Part shown: positions 9,516 to 18,378 of the stretch, piece by piece
How positions within the stretch are numbered: the stretch's first letter is position 1
Layout of the letters: each line of letters opens with the position of its first letter
Source: Actinacidiphila glaucinigra
Lineage (GTDB): Bacteria; Actinomycetota; Actinomycetes; Streptomycetales; Streptomycetaceae
Assembly: GCF_900188405.1 (NCBI RefSeq)
Contig: NZ_FZOF01000029.1
Span: 46,342-110,341 of the forward strand
Reading direction: 5' to 3'
Length of the DNA: 64,000 nucleotides
Position numbers and translations under genes: made by a program
The notes under the pieces: generated by a model
What the model was told of the DNA's origin: nothing
Database searches by the model: none
What the model saw: only the letters and a program-made list of their open reading frames with translations

Positions 9516-9544
9516 GCGGCGGGACGCGACGCGTCGCGCCGCCG
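9516..9544. terminator. Hairpin between convergent iclR-type and kinase genes
   Basis: An inverted repeat with the self-complementary core CGCGACGCGTCGCG at 9525-9538, extended by GCGGC and GCCGC arms. It lies in the 58-bp gap between two convergent genes and can serve both. There is no T-tract, as is usual in actinomycetes. Confidence 0.6.
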
Positions 9545-9567
9545 GGGCGTCGAGGCGGGCACGTCCC

Positions 9568-11688
9568 TCATGTGGTCGTGCCGATGTCGTCGTGGCGGCA
9601 GACGAACCGCGCCCGGCCGTCCTCGACGTGGAACAGGAACCATCCGCCGTCCTGGCCGGTCTCCAGGAACTGGGACTGGCTCTCGTAGCTGAGGCGGCGG
9701 GTGATGCCCTGCCAGGGCGCACGCAGCAGTTCCGCGCGCAGCGACTCGCGGCCGTCGCCGGATCCGGCGGAGAGGCCGTGTGCCGCGAAGCGGACGGCGT
9801 CGTAGGCCTCGGCGGCCCAGGGCCCCGGGGCGGTGCGGTGGCGGGTGGTGTACGCGGCGGCGAACTGCCGGGTCCGGGGGTCGGCGGAGGCGTCGGTGTA
9901 GGCGGTGCTTATCCACCAGCCGTCGGCCTCGCGGAGGAAGGACGCGGACAGCACGTTCTCGTCGGCGGCCCGGGCGCCGCGGTGACCGGCCGTGCGCAGC
10001 GCCCTGGCGCAGGCCGCGGCGCGGGCCGGTGTGACGCCGGCGAAGAGCACGGCGTCGTCGGGGCGGGCGGCGATGGTGTCCGCGGCGGCGGTGAAGTCGT
10101 CGCCGGCGGCCACCTGCAGGACGTCGACGGTGCCGTCGAGCTTGCCGTGGACGGTGGCGATCCGGACGGTGGGCAGGCCCTCCTCCTCGTCGGCGAGGTC
10201 GTGGACGACGACGGTGCGCGAGGGCCGCGCGACGCGGTTGAGGTAGCGGTCCACGGCGCCGGGTCCGGCGGTGCGGGTGGGGCGCAGCACGAGGGCCGTG
10301 GTCGTGTGGACGACGCTGAGCCGCTCGGTGTCGGCGCGGGTGACCAGCAGGCAGACGCCGGCCTCGGTGCACACCGGGACCGCGGCGGGCACGGCCCGGT
10401 TGGCGCCCGCCGCGACGACGGCGTACACCTCGGGGTCGGCGGCGAGCCGGGCGGCAGCGGCGGCGGAGCCCTCCGCGGTGCCCTGGTCGTCGGCGGTGCG
10501 CAGCACGAGGTCGAAGAGCCGGTCGGGACGGGCGTTGTGCTCGGCGACCGCGATGGCCGCCCCGCGTTCCTGGGCCAGGACGGCCGCGGCCGAGCGGTCG
10601 CCGAGGAGGCCGATGACGCGGGTCGGCAGCGAGCGCTTCCCGGTCCCGCCCGACCCGCGGTCGCGTCCCCACTGCCACCAGGCGGTGCCGCCGCCGATCG
10701 CGCCCACGCCGAGCGCGGCGGACGCGGTGAGCAGCCGCCGCCGTGAGGCCGAGGGCGCGGGGGTCCCGGTGGAGAGCGGGACGGGGGCGGCGGACAGCTC
10801 CGTCGGTTCGGGCACCAGCAGGTCGAGGACGCGCCCGGCACGGTCGGCGACGACCGCGGGCAGGCCGCCGGGCAGCCACGACCGGGGGTCGAACGTACCG
10901 AACAGGCCGCGCAGTTCGGCCACCGTGGGGCGTTCGCCGGCGTCCTTGGCGAGGCAGGCCCGCAGGGGCGCGTCGAGTTCGCGGGGCAGCCCGCCCAGGT
11001 CGGGTTCCTCGTGCACGGTCCTGAAGAGCACCGCGGCCGCTCCCCCGGTGCCGAACGGCGCTCTGCCGGTGGCCGTGTGGGCGAGCACGCAGCCCAGGGA
11101 GAAGACGTCGCTCGCGGCCCCCACGGCCGTGCCCCGGGCCTGCTCCGGGGAGAGGTAGCCGGCTGAGCCGATGACGGCGCCGTCCGTGGTGAGCGCGGTC
11201 GCGCCGACGGCGCGGGCGATGCCGAAGTCGATCAGGCGCGGCCCGTCGGCGGCCAGCAGCACGTTGGCGGGCTTGACGTCGCGGTGGACGAGTCCGGCGC
11301 CGTGCACGTCGTCCAGCGCCGCGGCGAGCGCGGCAGCCAGCGTGCGGACCTGCGCCGGCGGCCACGGCCCGTGGAGGGCGAGGGCCTCGTTGAGGGGCAG
11401 ACCCGGGACGTAGGCGGTGGCCAGCCACGGCGAACGCGCGTCCGCGTCGGCCGTCAGCACGGGTACCGTCCACCGGCTCGACAGACGGGTCGCCAGCTCC
11501 GTCTCACGGCGGAACCGGGCCAGGAAGCCGGCGTCCTCGGCGAACTCGGCGCGGATCACCTTCAGCGCCACCCACGCGCCGTGCGGGGAGCGCGCCAGGT
11601 AGACGACGCCCATCCCGCCGGCGCCGAGGCGCGCCACGAGTCGGTGCCCGCCGATCCACGACGGGTCGGCGGGCAGCAGCCGGTCCAT
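9568..11688 (-). CDS. Receptor Ser/Thr kinase with periplasmic-binding-like sensor
   Basis: A 706-residue single-pass membrane kinase. The cytoplasmic kinase (about 15-275) has the glycine loop GAGGMGVVY, Lys43, Glu62, the catalytic loop HRDVKP (Asp137) and DFG from Asp154. A Ser/Pro linker and one transmembrane helix at about 315-335 follow. The remaining 370 extracytoplasmic residues resemble type I periplasmic-binding (branched-chain amino-acid receptor) proteins, with VIGLLGDRSAAAVLAQERGA as the first strand-helix. It would couple a bound ligand outside to phosphorylation inside. The ATG at 11688 lies 4 bp after the stop of a paralogous kinase. Ligand and targets are unknown. Confidence 0.9.
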   Translation of the reverse strand: MDRLLPADPSWIGGHRLVARLGAGGMGVVYLARSPHGAWVALKVIRAEFAEDAGFLARFRRETELATRLSSRWTVPVLTADADARSPWLATAYVPGLPLNEALALHGPWPPAQVRTLAAALAAALDDVHGAGLVHRDVKPANVLLAADGPRLIDFGIARAVGATALTTDGAVIGSAGYLSPEQARGTAVGAASDVFSLGCVLAHTATGRAPFGTGGAAAVLFRTVHEEPDLGGLPRELDAPLRACLAKDAGERPTVAELRGLFGTFDPRSWLPGGLPAVVADRAGRVLDLLVPEPTELSAAPVPLSTGTPAPSASRRRLLTASAALGVGAIGGGTAWWQWGRDRGSGGTGKRSLPTRVIGLLGDRSAAAVLAQERGAAIAVAEHNARPDRLFDLVLRTADDQGTAEGSAAAAARLAADPEVYAVVAAGANRAVPAAVPVCTEAGVCLLVTRADTERLSVVHTTTALVLRPTRTAGPGAVDRYLNRVARPSRTVVVHDLADEEEGLPTVRIATVHGKLDGTVDVLQVAAGDDFTAAADTIAARPDDAVLFAGVTPARAAACARALRTAGHRGARAADENVLSASFLREADGWWISTAYTDASADPRTRQFAAAYTTRHRTAPGPWAAEAYDAVRFAAHGLSAGSGDGRESLRAELLRAPWQGITRRLSYESQSQFLETGQDGGWFLFHVEDGRARFVCRHDDIGTTT

Positions 11689-11692
11689 GGCC

Positions 11693-13900
11693 CTACTGGC
11701 TCCCCTGCTTCGGCACGATCGGCCCGATCTGCCGGAAGCGTCCGTCACGCACCTGGTGGACGTACGTCTCGCCGCCCAGGGTCTCGTTCGTGATGGCGTA
11801 CTGGTGGTAGTCGTTGAAGGTGTAGGTGCGCGCGACACCGTGGTAGGTCGCCTTGGCGAGGCGCTGGGCGAGGGCGGGACGGGCCGGGCGCCCGCCCCCG
11901 GACGGCACGGTGCGGGCGAACTCCTGCAGCAGCATGCGCGTGCTGTCGTACGCCTCGGTGGCGTACGGCTCGGGGGTGCTCCCGTACTCCTTCCGCCAGG
12001 CGGCGGTGAGGCGCCCGGCCTCCCCGGTCGTGAGCTGGGCCGGGTCGACGGCGGGCGTCACGGCGTACCACCCCTCGCCGGCGGCACCCGCCAGGCGCGG
12101 GAAGTCCGAGCCGTAGAGCAGGTGGGACATCCAGCGCCGGCCGGTGAAGCCCGCCCTGGCCAGCTGCCGGGCCGCGTCGGCGGTCGCCTCCAGGGGGCCC
12201 AGGTACACGAAGGCGTCGAGGTCGCGGGAGAGCAGGTCGCGGACCGCGGCCGCTCCGTCGCCGGTGCCCTCGGCGACGACGCGGGGGACGACCTCGCCGC
12301 CGAAGGTGTCGCGCCACTGGGTCACGAGCACGCCGCCCTGGTCGTGCATGGCGGATCCGCCGGAACGGTCGATGACGATCCCGGCCCGGCCCATCCTGCC
12401 GGTCACGAGCGCGCTCAGCGCGATCGCGGTGCCCTCGGCCTGGTGGGGTGCGCCGGTCTGGAAGGTGACGTCCGGGGACCACACGTAGTAGTCGTTCTGC
12501 CCGGTGGTGCTGGAGACGTGCGTCAGCTTCGCGGCGGCGTAGACGCGTGAGGCGGCCCGCAGGGTCACCTCGCCGGTCGGGCCGAGCACGGCGAACACAT
12601 CGCGGTCGGCGGCGAATTCGTGGGCGACCGAGGTGGCCCGGTCGACGGTACCGCCGTCGTCGAGGACGCGTACGCGGACGGAGTAGGCCCGCCTGGGATC
12701 CGCGTTGTGCTCCGCGGCGGCCAGCCGCGCGGCCCGCTCGCAGGCTCTGGCCAGGGCCGCGTCCGCGCCTCCGCGGGTGACCTGCACCCCGAGCACGTAC
12801 GTGGGTTCGGCTGCCGGGACCGGCTTCGCGCCGGGGTCGTCGCGTCCCGCGGCCCACAGTGCCGCCCCCGATCCGCCGCTCGCCAGCAGCAGCGCCCCTC
12901 CGACGGCCAGCAGCCGGCGCCGGGACGTCAGCGGCCGCCGCGCCGCCGACGCTGCGTCACCGGGCTCGTCCACCACGGTGGGTTCGACGGCCGGCAGGGC
13001 GAGGCTCTCCGCGGCACGCGCGGCGACCGTACGGGCCACCGGGTCCGGCAGCCATGCCGAGGGCGACGCGGTGGCGCCCTCGGGAACGGCGTCCTCGGTG
13101 GCGTCCTCGGACAGCCGCCGCAGTTCCTCCGGAGCGGGCCGGTCCTGCGGGTCCTTGGCCAGGCAGGCGTCGAGGACCTCGCGCAGCTCGCCGGCGACTC
13201 CGTCGAGGTCGGGCTCGTCGTGGACGGTCCGGTAGAGCAGGGCGTCGGGCGTGCCGGTGCCGAACGGCGGGCGGCCCGTCGCGGCGTACGCGAGCACACA
13301 GCCCAGCGCGAACACGTCCCCCGCCGGGCCGGCCTGGTCCCCGCGGGCCTGTTCGGGCGAGAGGAAGCCGGGGGTGCCGATCACCAGACCCGAGGCGGTG
13401 AGCGCGGTGTCGTCCGCGGCGCGCGCGATGCCGAAGTCGATGAGCCGGGGGCCGTTCAGGGCCAGCAGCACATTGCCGGGCTTGACGTCGCGGTGCACCA
13501 GCCCGGCCCCGTGCACGGCGCCGAGGGCCTCGCCCAGCAGCGCCCCCAGGACCCGCACGGCGGACCCCGGCAGAGGACCGTGCTCGGCCACCGCCTCGCC
13601 CAGCGAGGGCCCGGGTACGAACGCGGTCGCCAGCCACGGCTCGGGCGCGTCCGCGTCGGCGCCGAGCACGGGAACCACCCAGGGGCTCTCCACGCGCGCG
13701 GCGAGCTGCGCCTCGCGCGCGAACCGGGCCCGGAACTCGTCGTCCGCGGCGCTCTCCGCCCGGATCACCTTCACCGCCGCCAGCGCGCCCGCCCCGGAGC
13801 GCCCCAGGTACACCACTCCCATGCCGCCGGCACCGAGCCGGCGCAGCAGCCGGAAGCCCCCGACGGACGCCGGGTCTGCCGGACGCATCGGCTCACTCAT
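11693..13900 (-). CDS. Receptor Ser/Thr kinase with amino-acid-receptor-like sensor
   Basis: A 735-residue paralogue of the next gene with the same architecture: kinase domain (GAGGMGVVY, Lys44, Glu63, HRDVKP with Asp138, DFG from Asp155), linker, transmembrane helix at about 322-345, then an extracytoplasmic ligand-binding-protein-like domain. That domain, which includes AARLAAEHNADP and VFAVLGPTGEVTLRAA, is closer to classical Leu/Ile/Val-binding receptors than that of its partner. The ATG at 13900 follows a GGAGGG ribosome site by 8 bases and overlaps the upstream lipoprotein gene by 8 bp. The pair could sense related solutes or form a heteromer, which is inference. Confidence 0.9.
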   Translation of the reverse strand: MSEPMRPADPASVGGFRLLRRLGAGGMGVVYLGRSGAGALAAVKVIRAESAADDEFRARFAREAQLAARVESPWVVPVLGADADAPEPWLATAFVPGPSLGEAVAEHGPLPGSAVRVLGALLGEALGAVHGAGLVHRDVKPGNVLLALNGPRLIDFGIARAADDTALTASGLVIGTPGFLSPEQARGDQAGPAGDVFALGCVLAYAATGRPPFGTGTPDALLYRTVHDEPDLDGVAGELREVLDACLAKDPQDRPAPEELRRLSEDATEDAVPEGATASPSAWLPDPVARTVAARAAESLALPAVEPTVVDEPGDAASAARRPLTSRRRLLAVGGALLLASGGSGAALWAAGRDDPGAKPVPAAEPTYVLGVQVTRGGADAALARACERAARLAAAEHNADPRRAYSVRVRVLDDGGTVDRATSVAHEFAADRDVFAVLGPTGEVTLRAASRVYAAAKLTHVSSTTGQNDYYVWSPDVTFQTGAPHQAEGTAIALSALVTGRMGRAGIVIDRSGGSAMHDQGGVLVTQWRDTFGGEVVPRVVAEGTGDGAAAVRDLLSRDLDAFVYLGPLEATADAARQLARAGFTGRRWMSHLLYGSDFPRLAGAAGEGWYAVTPAVDPAQLTTGEAGRLTAAWRKEYGSTPEPYATEAYDSTRMLLQEFARTVPSGGGRPARPALAQRLAKATYHGVARTYTFNDYHQYAITNETLGGETYVHQVRDGRFRQIGPIVPKQGSQ

Positions 13901-14762
13901 CGCCCGCACCCTCCGCCGCGTCGCCGGACACCCCGGCCTTCTTCGCCTGCTCGGCGCCGAGCCGGTCGATGTCCGCCGTGACGAACGTGACTCCCCCCAG
14001 CGCGTCCTGCGTGACCTTCGTCTTCTCGGCCTCGTCGGCGCCGACGGCGTGCCGTACGGTCGCGGCCACCGTCACCGGGCCGAGGCGGTGTTTGAACCAG
14101 TCGAAGCGGCGGGGCTTCCCGTCGCCGTCCACCACGTACTCGCCGAACTCGGCGAGGTCGTCGTCGGAGGTGGCGGTCCGCTGCTCGTCGTACGGGTCGC
14201 CCCGCGAGGTCATGCCCTGCACCCGCTCCGTGGCGTTCAGCTGCTGCCTGGGACAGCGCAGCGGTTCCTCCAGCGACACCGCCATGTCCCGGCGCGCGCC
14301 CACCACCGAGGTGTGCACGGTCACCGTCAGGGACACGAAGACCGGGCCCTTGCCGTCGGTGTCCGGCCGGACGAAGGAGCGTGTCAGGCTGGCCAGCACG
14401 GTGCCCGCGAGCGGTTCGCGCCGCCACACGCAGTCCTCGCCCAGTACCGTCCAGGTGCCCGGGCCGGTCTCGTACGGGTCCCGCTTGCGGTACCCGGGGC
14501 CGAAGAAGTCCGGCCGCACGGTCAGTCCCCGGACGAACGCGGCCGCCTGCGCCCGGGTCCTGGGCGCCGCGCTCTCGGCCAGCGTGTACGCGTCGTTCAC
14601 CGCCGACGCCGACGGGGCCGGACTCGCACCGCTCCGCCCGCTCGGGCCCGCCCCCGCCGAGGTCGCGGTGCCCTCACCCGGCGTTCCCTCGCTCGTGCAC
14701 CCCGCCAGCAGCAGCGCACCCGCCGCCGCGAGCAGGACCGGTCTGCGTCCGCCCACTCCCAA
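13893..14762 (-). CDS. Lipoprotein, probable partner of receptor kinases
   Basis: A 289-residue exported lipoprotein. A short basic N-terminus (MGVGGRRPVLL), a hydrophobic stretch and the lipobox LLAGC put the lipidated cysteine at residue 22, followed by a Ser/Gly/Ala/Thr-rich linker to about residue 50. The body has no family I recognise; it includes FFGPGYRKRDPYETGPG and VFVSLTVTVHTSVVGARRD. It overlaps the downstream kinase gene by 8 bp, so it is the first gene of a lipoprotein-kinase-kinase operon. It may present ligand to the kinase sensors. Confidence 0.8.
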   Translation of the reverse strand: MGVGGRRPVLLAAAGALLLAGCTSEGTPGEGTATSAGAGPSGRSGASPAPSASAVNDAYTLAESAAPRTRAQAAAFVRGLTVRPDFFGPGYRKRDPYETGPGTWTVLGEDCVWRREPLAGTVLASLTRSFVRPDTDGKGPVFVSLTVTVHTSVVGARRDMAVSLEEPLRCPRQQLNATERVQGMTSRGDPYDEQRTATSDDDLAEFGEYVVDGDGKPRRFDWFKHRLGPVTVAATVRHAVGADEAEKTKVTQDALGGVTFVTADIDRLGAEQAKKAGVSGDAAEGAGDE

Positions 14763-14780
14763 GCCACCCCATCACAGTCG

Positions 14781-14804
14781 TCGCACCGTCGCACCGTCGC
14801 ACCG
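14781..14804. repeat. Short tandem repeat, 8 bp x 3
   Basis: Three perfect copies of TCGCACCG lie just upstream of the lipoprotein start (18-42 bases before it on the minus strand). They may be a regulator site or simply a slippage product. Confidence 0.7.
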
Positions 14805-14970
14805 TCTCGCCGAACACCGTTCGCCGCTTGCCGCGCGCACATGCCATCCTGCGCCAACTGGTGCTGCCAGACCATGAGTTGAGTCGAACCGTGACCCCTC
14901 GACCACGACTCGGTGACACTTTCGGCGAGCCGGAGACCTCCGGCCCTCCGGAAGGCACCTGCCGTCCGTC

Positions 14971-15552
14971 CTACGGACGCGCGGTGACGGACTCCCGCAG
15001 CGGCCCGTTCGCCCAGCGGGCCGCCTCCTCCCGGCTCCGGAGGCGCACGACCGTCAACTCCGGTCGCTCCACCAGCAGTCGCCGCACCCGCGCCGCCGTC
15101 TCGCCGTGGGTGTTCCACGCCCAGCGGACGATGTGCTCGCGGTCGGTGAGGACCGTCCACAGGGGTGGCTCGACGTTGCCGTTCCACAGGGCCTGCCGGC
15201 GCAGGCGGCGCACCAGGGTGCGCCGGACCACCTGGCGCATGACGCGGCGCCGGGGCAGGTCGAGCCAGAGCAGCAGGTCGGCGCGGGCGGCGAGGTGGGC
15301 GCGCACCGCGCCGTACTGCCACTCGGTCACCCAGGCGGGTTCGGCGCTGAAGCGATGGACGTCGGCCTCGAAGGAGGGGCGCCTGGTCCAGCCGGGGCCG
15401 TGGAAGAGCGCGTCGATCTCCACGTGCGGCACCCGCAGGGCGGCGGCGACACGGGCGGCGAGCGTCGTCTTGCCCGCGCCGGACGTGCCGGCGACGAGCA
15501 CCCGCCGCGGACGGTGGGGCAGTGGATCGGCCGGTCCCAGGAGTGGCACCAC
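14971..15552 (-). CDS. P-loop nucleoside/shikimate-kinase-like protein
   Basis: A 193-residue P-loop NTPase with a Walker A motif GTSGAGKTTLAA shortly after an N-terminal strand RVLVAG, and LLLWLDLPRR as the probable Walker B strand. The Arg-rich stretch RRVMRQVVRRTLVRRLRR resembles the lid of small kinases annotated as adenylate-kinase-like or topology-modulation proteins. The GTG start at 15552 is inferred from where similarity begins; tandem GTG codons occur and no good ribosome site is visible. It is divergent from phoD. The substrate is unknown. Confidence 0.75.
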   Translation of the reverse strand: MVPLLGPADPLPHRPRRVLVAGTSGAGKTTLAARVAAALRVPHVEIDALFHGPGWTRRPSFEADVHRFSAEPAWVTEWQYGAVRAHLAARADLLLWLDLPRRRVMRQVVRRTLVRRLRRQALWNGNVEPPLWTVLTDREHIVRWAWNTHGETAARVRRLLVERPELTVVRLRSREEAARWANGPLRESVTARP

Positions 15553-15777
15553 GCCACGGTAGCAACGCCGTCTGCGGCCATCGCACCGGCCGGCGTCGTG
15601 CCGGCCGCCCGGGGTGCCCGGAGGCCGTGGACCCGGTCCTGACGGGCCCTCCGGGCGACCGGCGTGCGCCGGGAGGCCCCCCGCCCCGGCGGCGACGGCC
15701 TCCCGACACGTGGTGGTCACCCACCCTTCCCGGCGCCGACACCCGCCCGGTCACGGGGCGCTGCACGATCTTGGAAC

Positions 15778-18312
15778 GTGACTACCAGCCCTGCCCTGCG
15801 CACCCTCGACCGCCGCCGGTTCCTCGCCCTCGCGGGCGGCACCTTCGGCGTCCTGGCCGCGGGCCAGTTGACCGAGGCGCTCACCGCGCGCGCCGCGGAA
15901 CTGGACCCCGCGCCCTTCTCGCTCGGCGTCGCCTCCGGCGACCCGGACCACCACAGCGTCGTCCTGTGGACCCGTCTGGTGCCCGACCCGCTCGACGCGG
16001 AGACCGGCGGCATGCCCGCGACGCCCGTCGAGGTGCGGTGGGAGGTGGCGAAGGACGAGTCCTTCGGGAAGGTCGTCGCGAGCGGCTCGGTGACGGCGCT
16101 GCCCGAGTCCGCGCACACCGTGCACGTCGTCGTGGACGACCTGGCCCCCGACCGCTGGTACTGGTACCGCTTCCAGTACGGCGAGGTCCGCAGCCGCACC
16201 GGCCGCACCCGCACCATGCCGCCGCCCGGGGCGAAGGCCGACCGGATGCGGTTCGCGTTCGTCTCGTGCCAGTCGTGGACCGGCGGCGCCTACCCCGCCT
16301 ACCGCGACCTGGCGGAGCAGGACCTCGACTTCGTCCTCCACCTCGGCGACTACATCTACGAGACGACGGGCGGCAGCCTCACCGAGTTCCGCCGGCTGCA
16401 CGCCCTCTACAAGACCTCGCCCGAACTGCGCGCGGCGCACGCCCGGTTCCCGTTCTTCGTCACCTGGGACGACCACGAGGTCCAGAACAACTACGCGGCG
16501 GACGTGCCGGGCGGCGCCGGCGACGGCCGCCCCTTCCTGGAGCGCCGCGGCAACGGCTACCAGGCGTACTACGAGCACCTGCCGCTGCGGCCGGAGCAGC
16601 GGCCCACCGGCCCGGACGCCCTGATGTACCGTCAGGTGCGGTTCGGGAAGCTCGCCGAGTTCAGCGTGCTCGACACCCGCCAGTACCGCACGGACCAGGC
16701 GTACGGGGACGGGCGCAAGGAGCCGGGTCCCGAGGTGTGGAACCCGGAGCGCACGATGACCGGTCCGGAGCAGGAGAAGTGGCTGCTCGGCAACCTGGAC
16801 CACTCCAAGGCGCGGTGGAACGTCATCGCCCAGCAGACCATCATGGCCGCCTTCGACTACGACCTCGGTCCGGGGAAGATCGTCAACCTCGACCAGTGGG
16901 ACGGGTACGCGGGTGCCCGCGCCCGCATCCTCGACTTCCTCGCCGACCGCGACGTCGCCAACCCGGTCGTCCTGAGCGGCGACTGGCACACGCACTGGGT
17001 CAACGACCTCAAGACCGACTTCGACGACCCCCGCTCCCCCGTCGTCGCCACCGAGTTCGTCGGCACGTCGATCTCCTCCGGCGCCGGATGGGACGCGGAC
17101 GTCCGCGCGGGCCTCGTCGCCAACCCGCACGTGAAGTTCTACAACGGCACCTACCGCGGCTACGTGATGTGCGACGTGACGCCCGACCGCTGGCGTGCCG
17201 ATCTGCGCATCGTCCTCAAGGGCGACGACGCCGCCTCCCCCGCCTTCACCATCGCCGCCTTCGAGGTCCGCGACGGGCTCCCCGGGGCCCGTCGGATCGA
17301 CGCCGGCGACGGGCTGGTGGGCCGGATCACCGACAAGGTGACCGGGAAGCCGGCCGCCAACGTCCAGGTGACGGTCACGGCGGAGGACGGCACCCGGTTC
17401 GCGGCCGTCACCACCGACACCACCGGCGAGTACCTGGCGTTCGCGCCGCCCGGCCGGTACTCGGTCGCCGTCAACGGCGTCGGCTACGAGCCGGGGACCG
17501 CCACGGCCACCGTGCGGGCGGGGGTGCAGACCCGGGGCGACGTCGCCCTGACGCGTGCCGCCGTACGGGCCGGCACCGGCCGTCCGGTGCCGGGGCCGCA
17601 GTCGCAGGCGGCGGCCACGGACGTCACACTGTCCAACGGGATGCTGTCGCTGGCCGTTTCGGCGGGCTCCCAGGACCCGCAGCTGCCCGCGGTCACCCTG
17701 GGCAAGCCGCTGGACCTGGCGGCCGTGGGCCACCTGGACCAGCTGGACTGGATGAACCTGCCGTACGCCTCGACGGCGCGCCCGCGCGGCAGCAACGCCT
17801 GGCAGCAGCTGACCGTACGGTCCACCGCCCTGGAGGTGCTCTCCGCCGGCGGCCCGGTCGCCTCGGCGCGCGCCACCGGCGCCACCACCCAGGTCCCCGA
17901 CGTCGAGGTCGTCACGACCTTCACGATCGGCGACGGCGAGCCCTGGGTCACCGCCGAGAGCGTCTTCACCAACCGCGGGACGCAGGCCCGCACCTTCTGG
18001 CTGGGCGACGTCCTGGACCACGACGGCGCAGGCCAGCGCAGCGGCGTCGCCGGGCACGGCACCGTGACCGCCTCGGCCCCGGCCGACTTCGAGCCGACGG
18101 CTCCGTGGGTGGGCATGACCGGTTCCGACGGCCAGACGTACGGCCTGCTCTACGACGAGCCGGGCTTCACCGCGTACGCCTGCGGGATCTGGGTGATGAC
18201 CCAGCGCCAGGTGACGATAGAAGCGGGCGCCGCGTTCACCCTGCGGCGCCGGATCGCGGCCGTCGGCAACGGCGGCGCGGCCGACCCGTTCGCGGTGCTC
18301 GCCGGGCTCTGA
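15778..18312 (+). CDS. phoD: PhoD-type phosphatase with extra C-terminal domains
   Basis: An 844-residue Tat-exported alkaline phosphatase or phosphodiesterase. DRRRFLALAGG near residue 12 is a twin-arginine signal. A PhoD N-terminal fibronectin-like domain covers about 40-135 (PFSLGVASGDPDHHSVVLW). The metallophosphatase covers about 150-500, with metal-ligand motifs FVSCQSW, HLGDYIYE, TWDDHEVQNNY and LSGDWHTHW. A carboxypeptidase-regulatory-like beta domain follows at about 510-600 (GLVGRITDKVTGKPAANVQV), then about 230 further residues of beta-rich sequence. Usual PhoD proteins end near residue 550, so the tail is an unusual fusion. It would release phosphate from esters outside the cell. 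The GTG start is the best fit to the signal peptide. Confidence 0.9.
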   Translation: MTTSPALRTLDRRRFLALAGGTFGVLAAGQLTEALTARAAELDPAPFSLGVASGDPDHHSVVLWTRLVPDPLDAETGGMPATPVEVRWEVAKDESFGKVVASGSVTALPESAHTVHVVVDDLAPDRWYWYRFQYGEVRSRTGRTRTMPPPGAKADRMRFAFVSCQSWTGGAYPAYRDLAEQDLDFVLHLGDYIYETTGGSLTEFRRLHALYKTSPELRAAHARFPFFVTWDDHEVQNNYAADVPGGAGDGRPFLERRGNGYQAYYEHLPLRPEQRPTGPDALMYRQVRFGKLAEFSVLDTRQYRTDQAYGDGRKEPGPEVWNPERTMTGPEQEKWLLGNLDHSKARWNVIAQQTIMAAFDYDLGPGKIVNLDQWDGYAGARARILDFLADRDVANPVVLSGDWHTHWVNDLKTDFDDPRSPVVATEFVGTSISSGAGWDADVRAGLVANPHVKFYNGTYRGYVMCDVTPDRWRADLRIVLKGDDAASPAFTIAAFEVRDGLPGARRIDAGDGLVGRITDKVTGKPAANVQVTVTAEDGTRFAAVTTDTTGEYLAFAPPGRYSVAVNGVGYEPGTATATVRAGVQTRGDVALTRAAVRAGTGRPVPGPQSQAAATDVTLSNGMLSLAVSAGSQDPQLPAVTLGKPLDLAAVGHLDQLDWMNLPYASTARPRGSNAWQQLTVRSTALEVLSAGGPVASARATGATTQVPDVEVVTTFTIGDGEPWVTAESVFTNRGTQARTFWLGDVLDHDGAGQRSGVAGHGTVTASAPADFEPTAPWVGMTGSDGQTYGLLYDEPGFTAYACGIWVMTQRQVTIEAGAAFTLRRRIAAVGNGGAADPFAVLAGL

Positions 18313-18330
18313 TCCGCTCACCAGCCCGGC

Positions 18331-18365
18331 GCGGCGGCGGTCCCCGGTACGGGGGCCGCCGCCGC
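18331..18365. terminator. Strong bidirectional hairpin terminator
   Basis: A 16-bp stem (one G-T wobble) with a 3-base loop: GCGGCGGCGG plus TCCCCG pairs with CGGGGG plus CCGCCGCCGC. It lies between the convergent phoD and aldo/keto reductase genes. Confidence 0.8.
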
Positions 18366-18378
18366 GGCGCACGGTCCG

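Noticed and set aside
14781..14804. Three-copy octamer as a recombination or plasmid iteron site
   Set aside because: Three copies only, no AT-rich region or replication gene nearby; listed just as a short repeat.
15700..15777. PHO-box-like GGTCACC elements upstream of phoD
   Set aside because: Two GGTCAC words occur (15715 and 15752), but they are not 11 bp apart and the rest of the direct-repeat unit does not fit, so PhoP control cannot be claimed.
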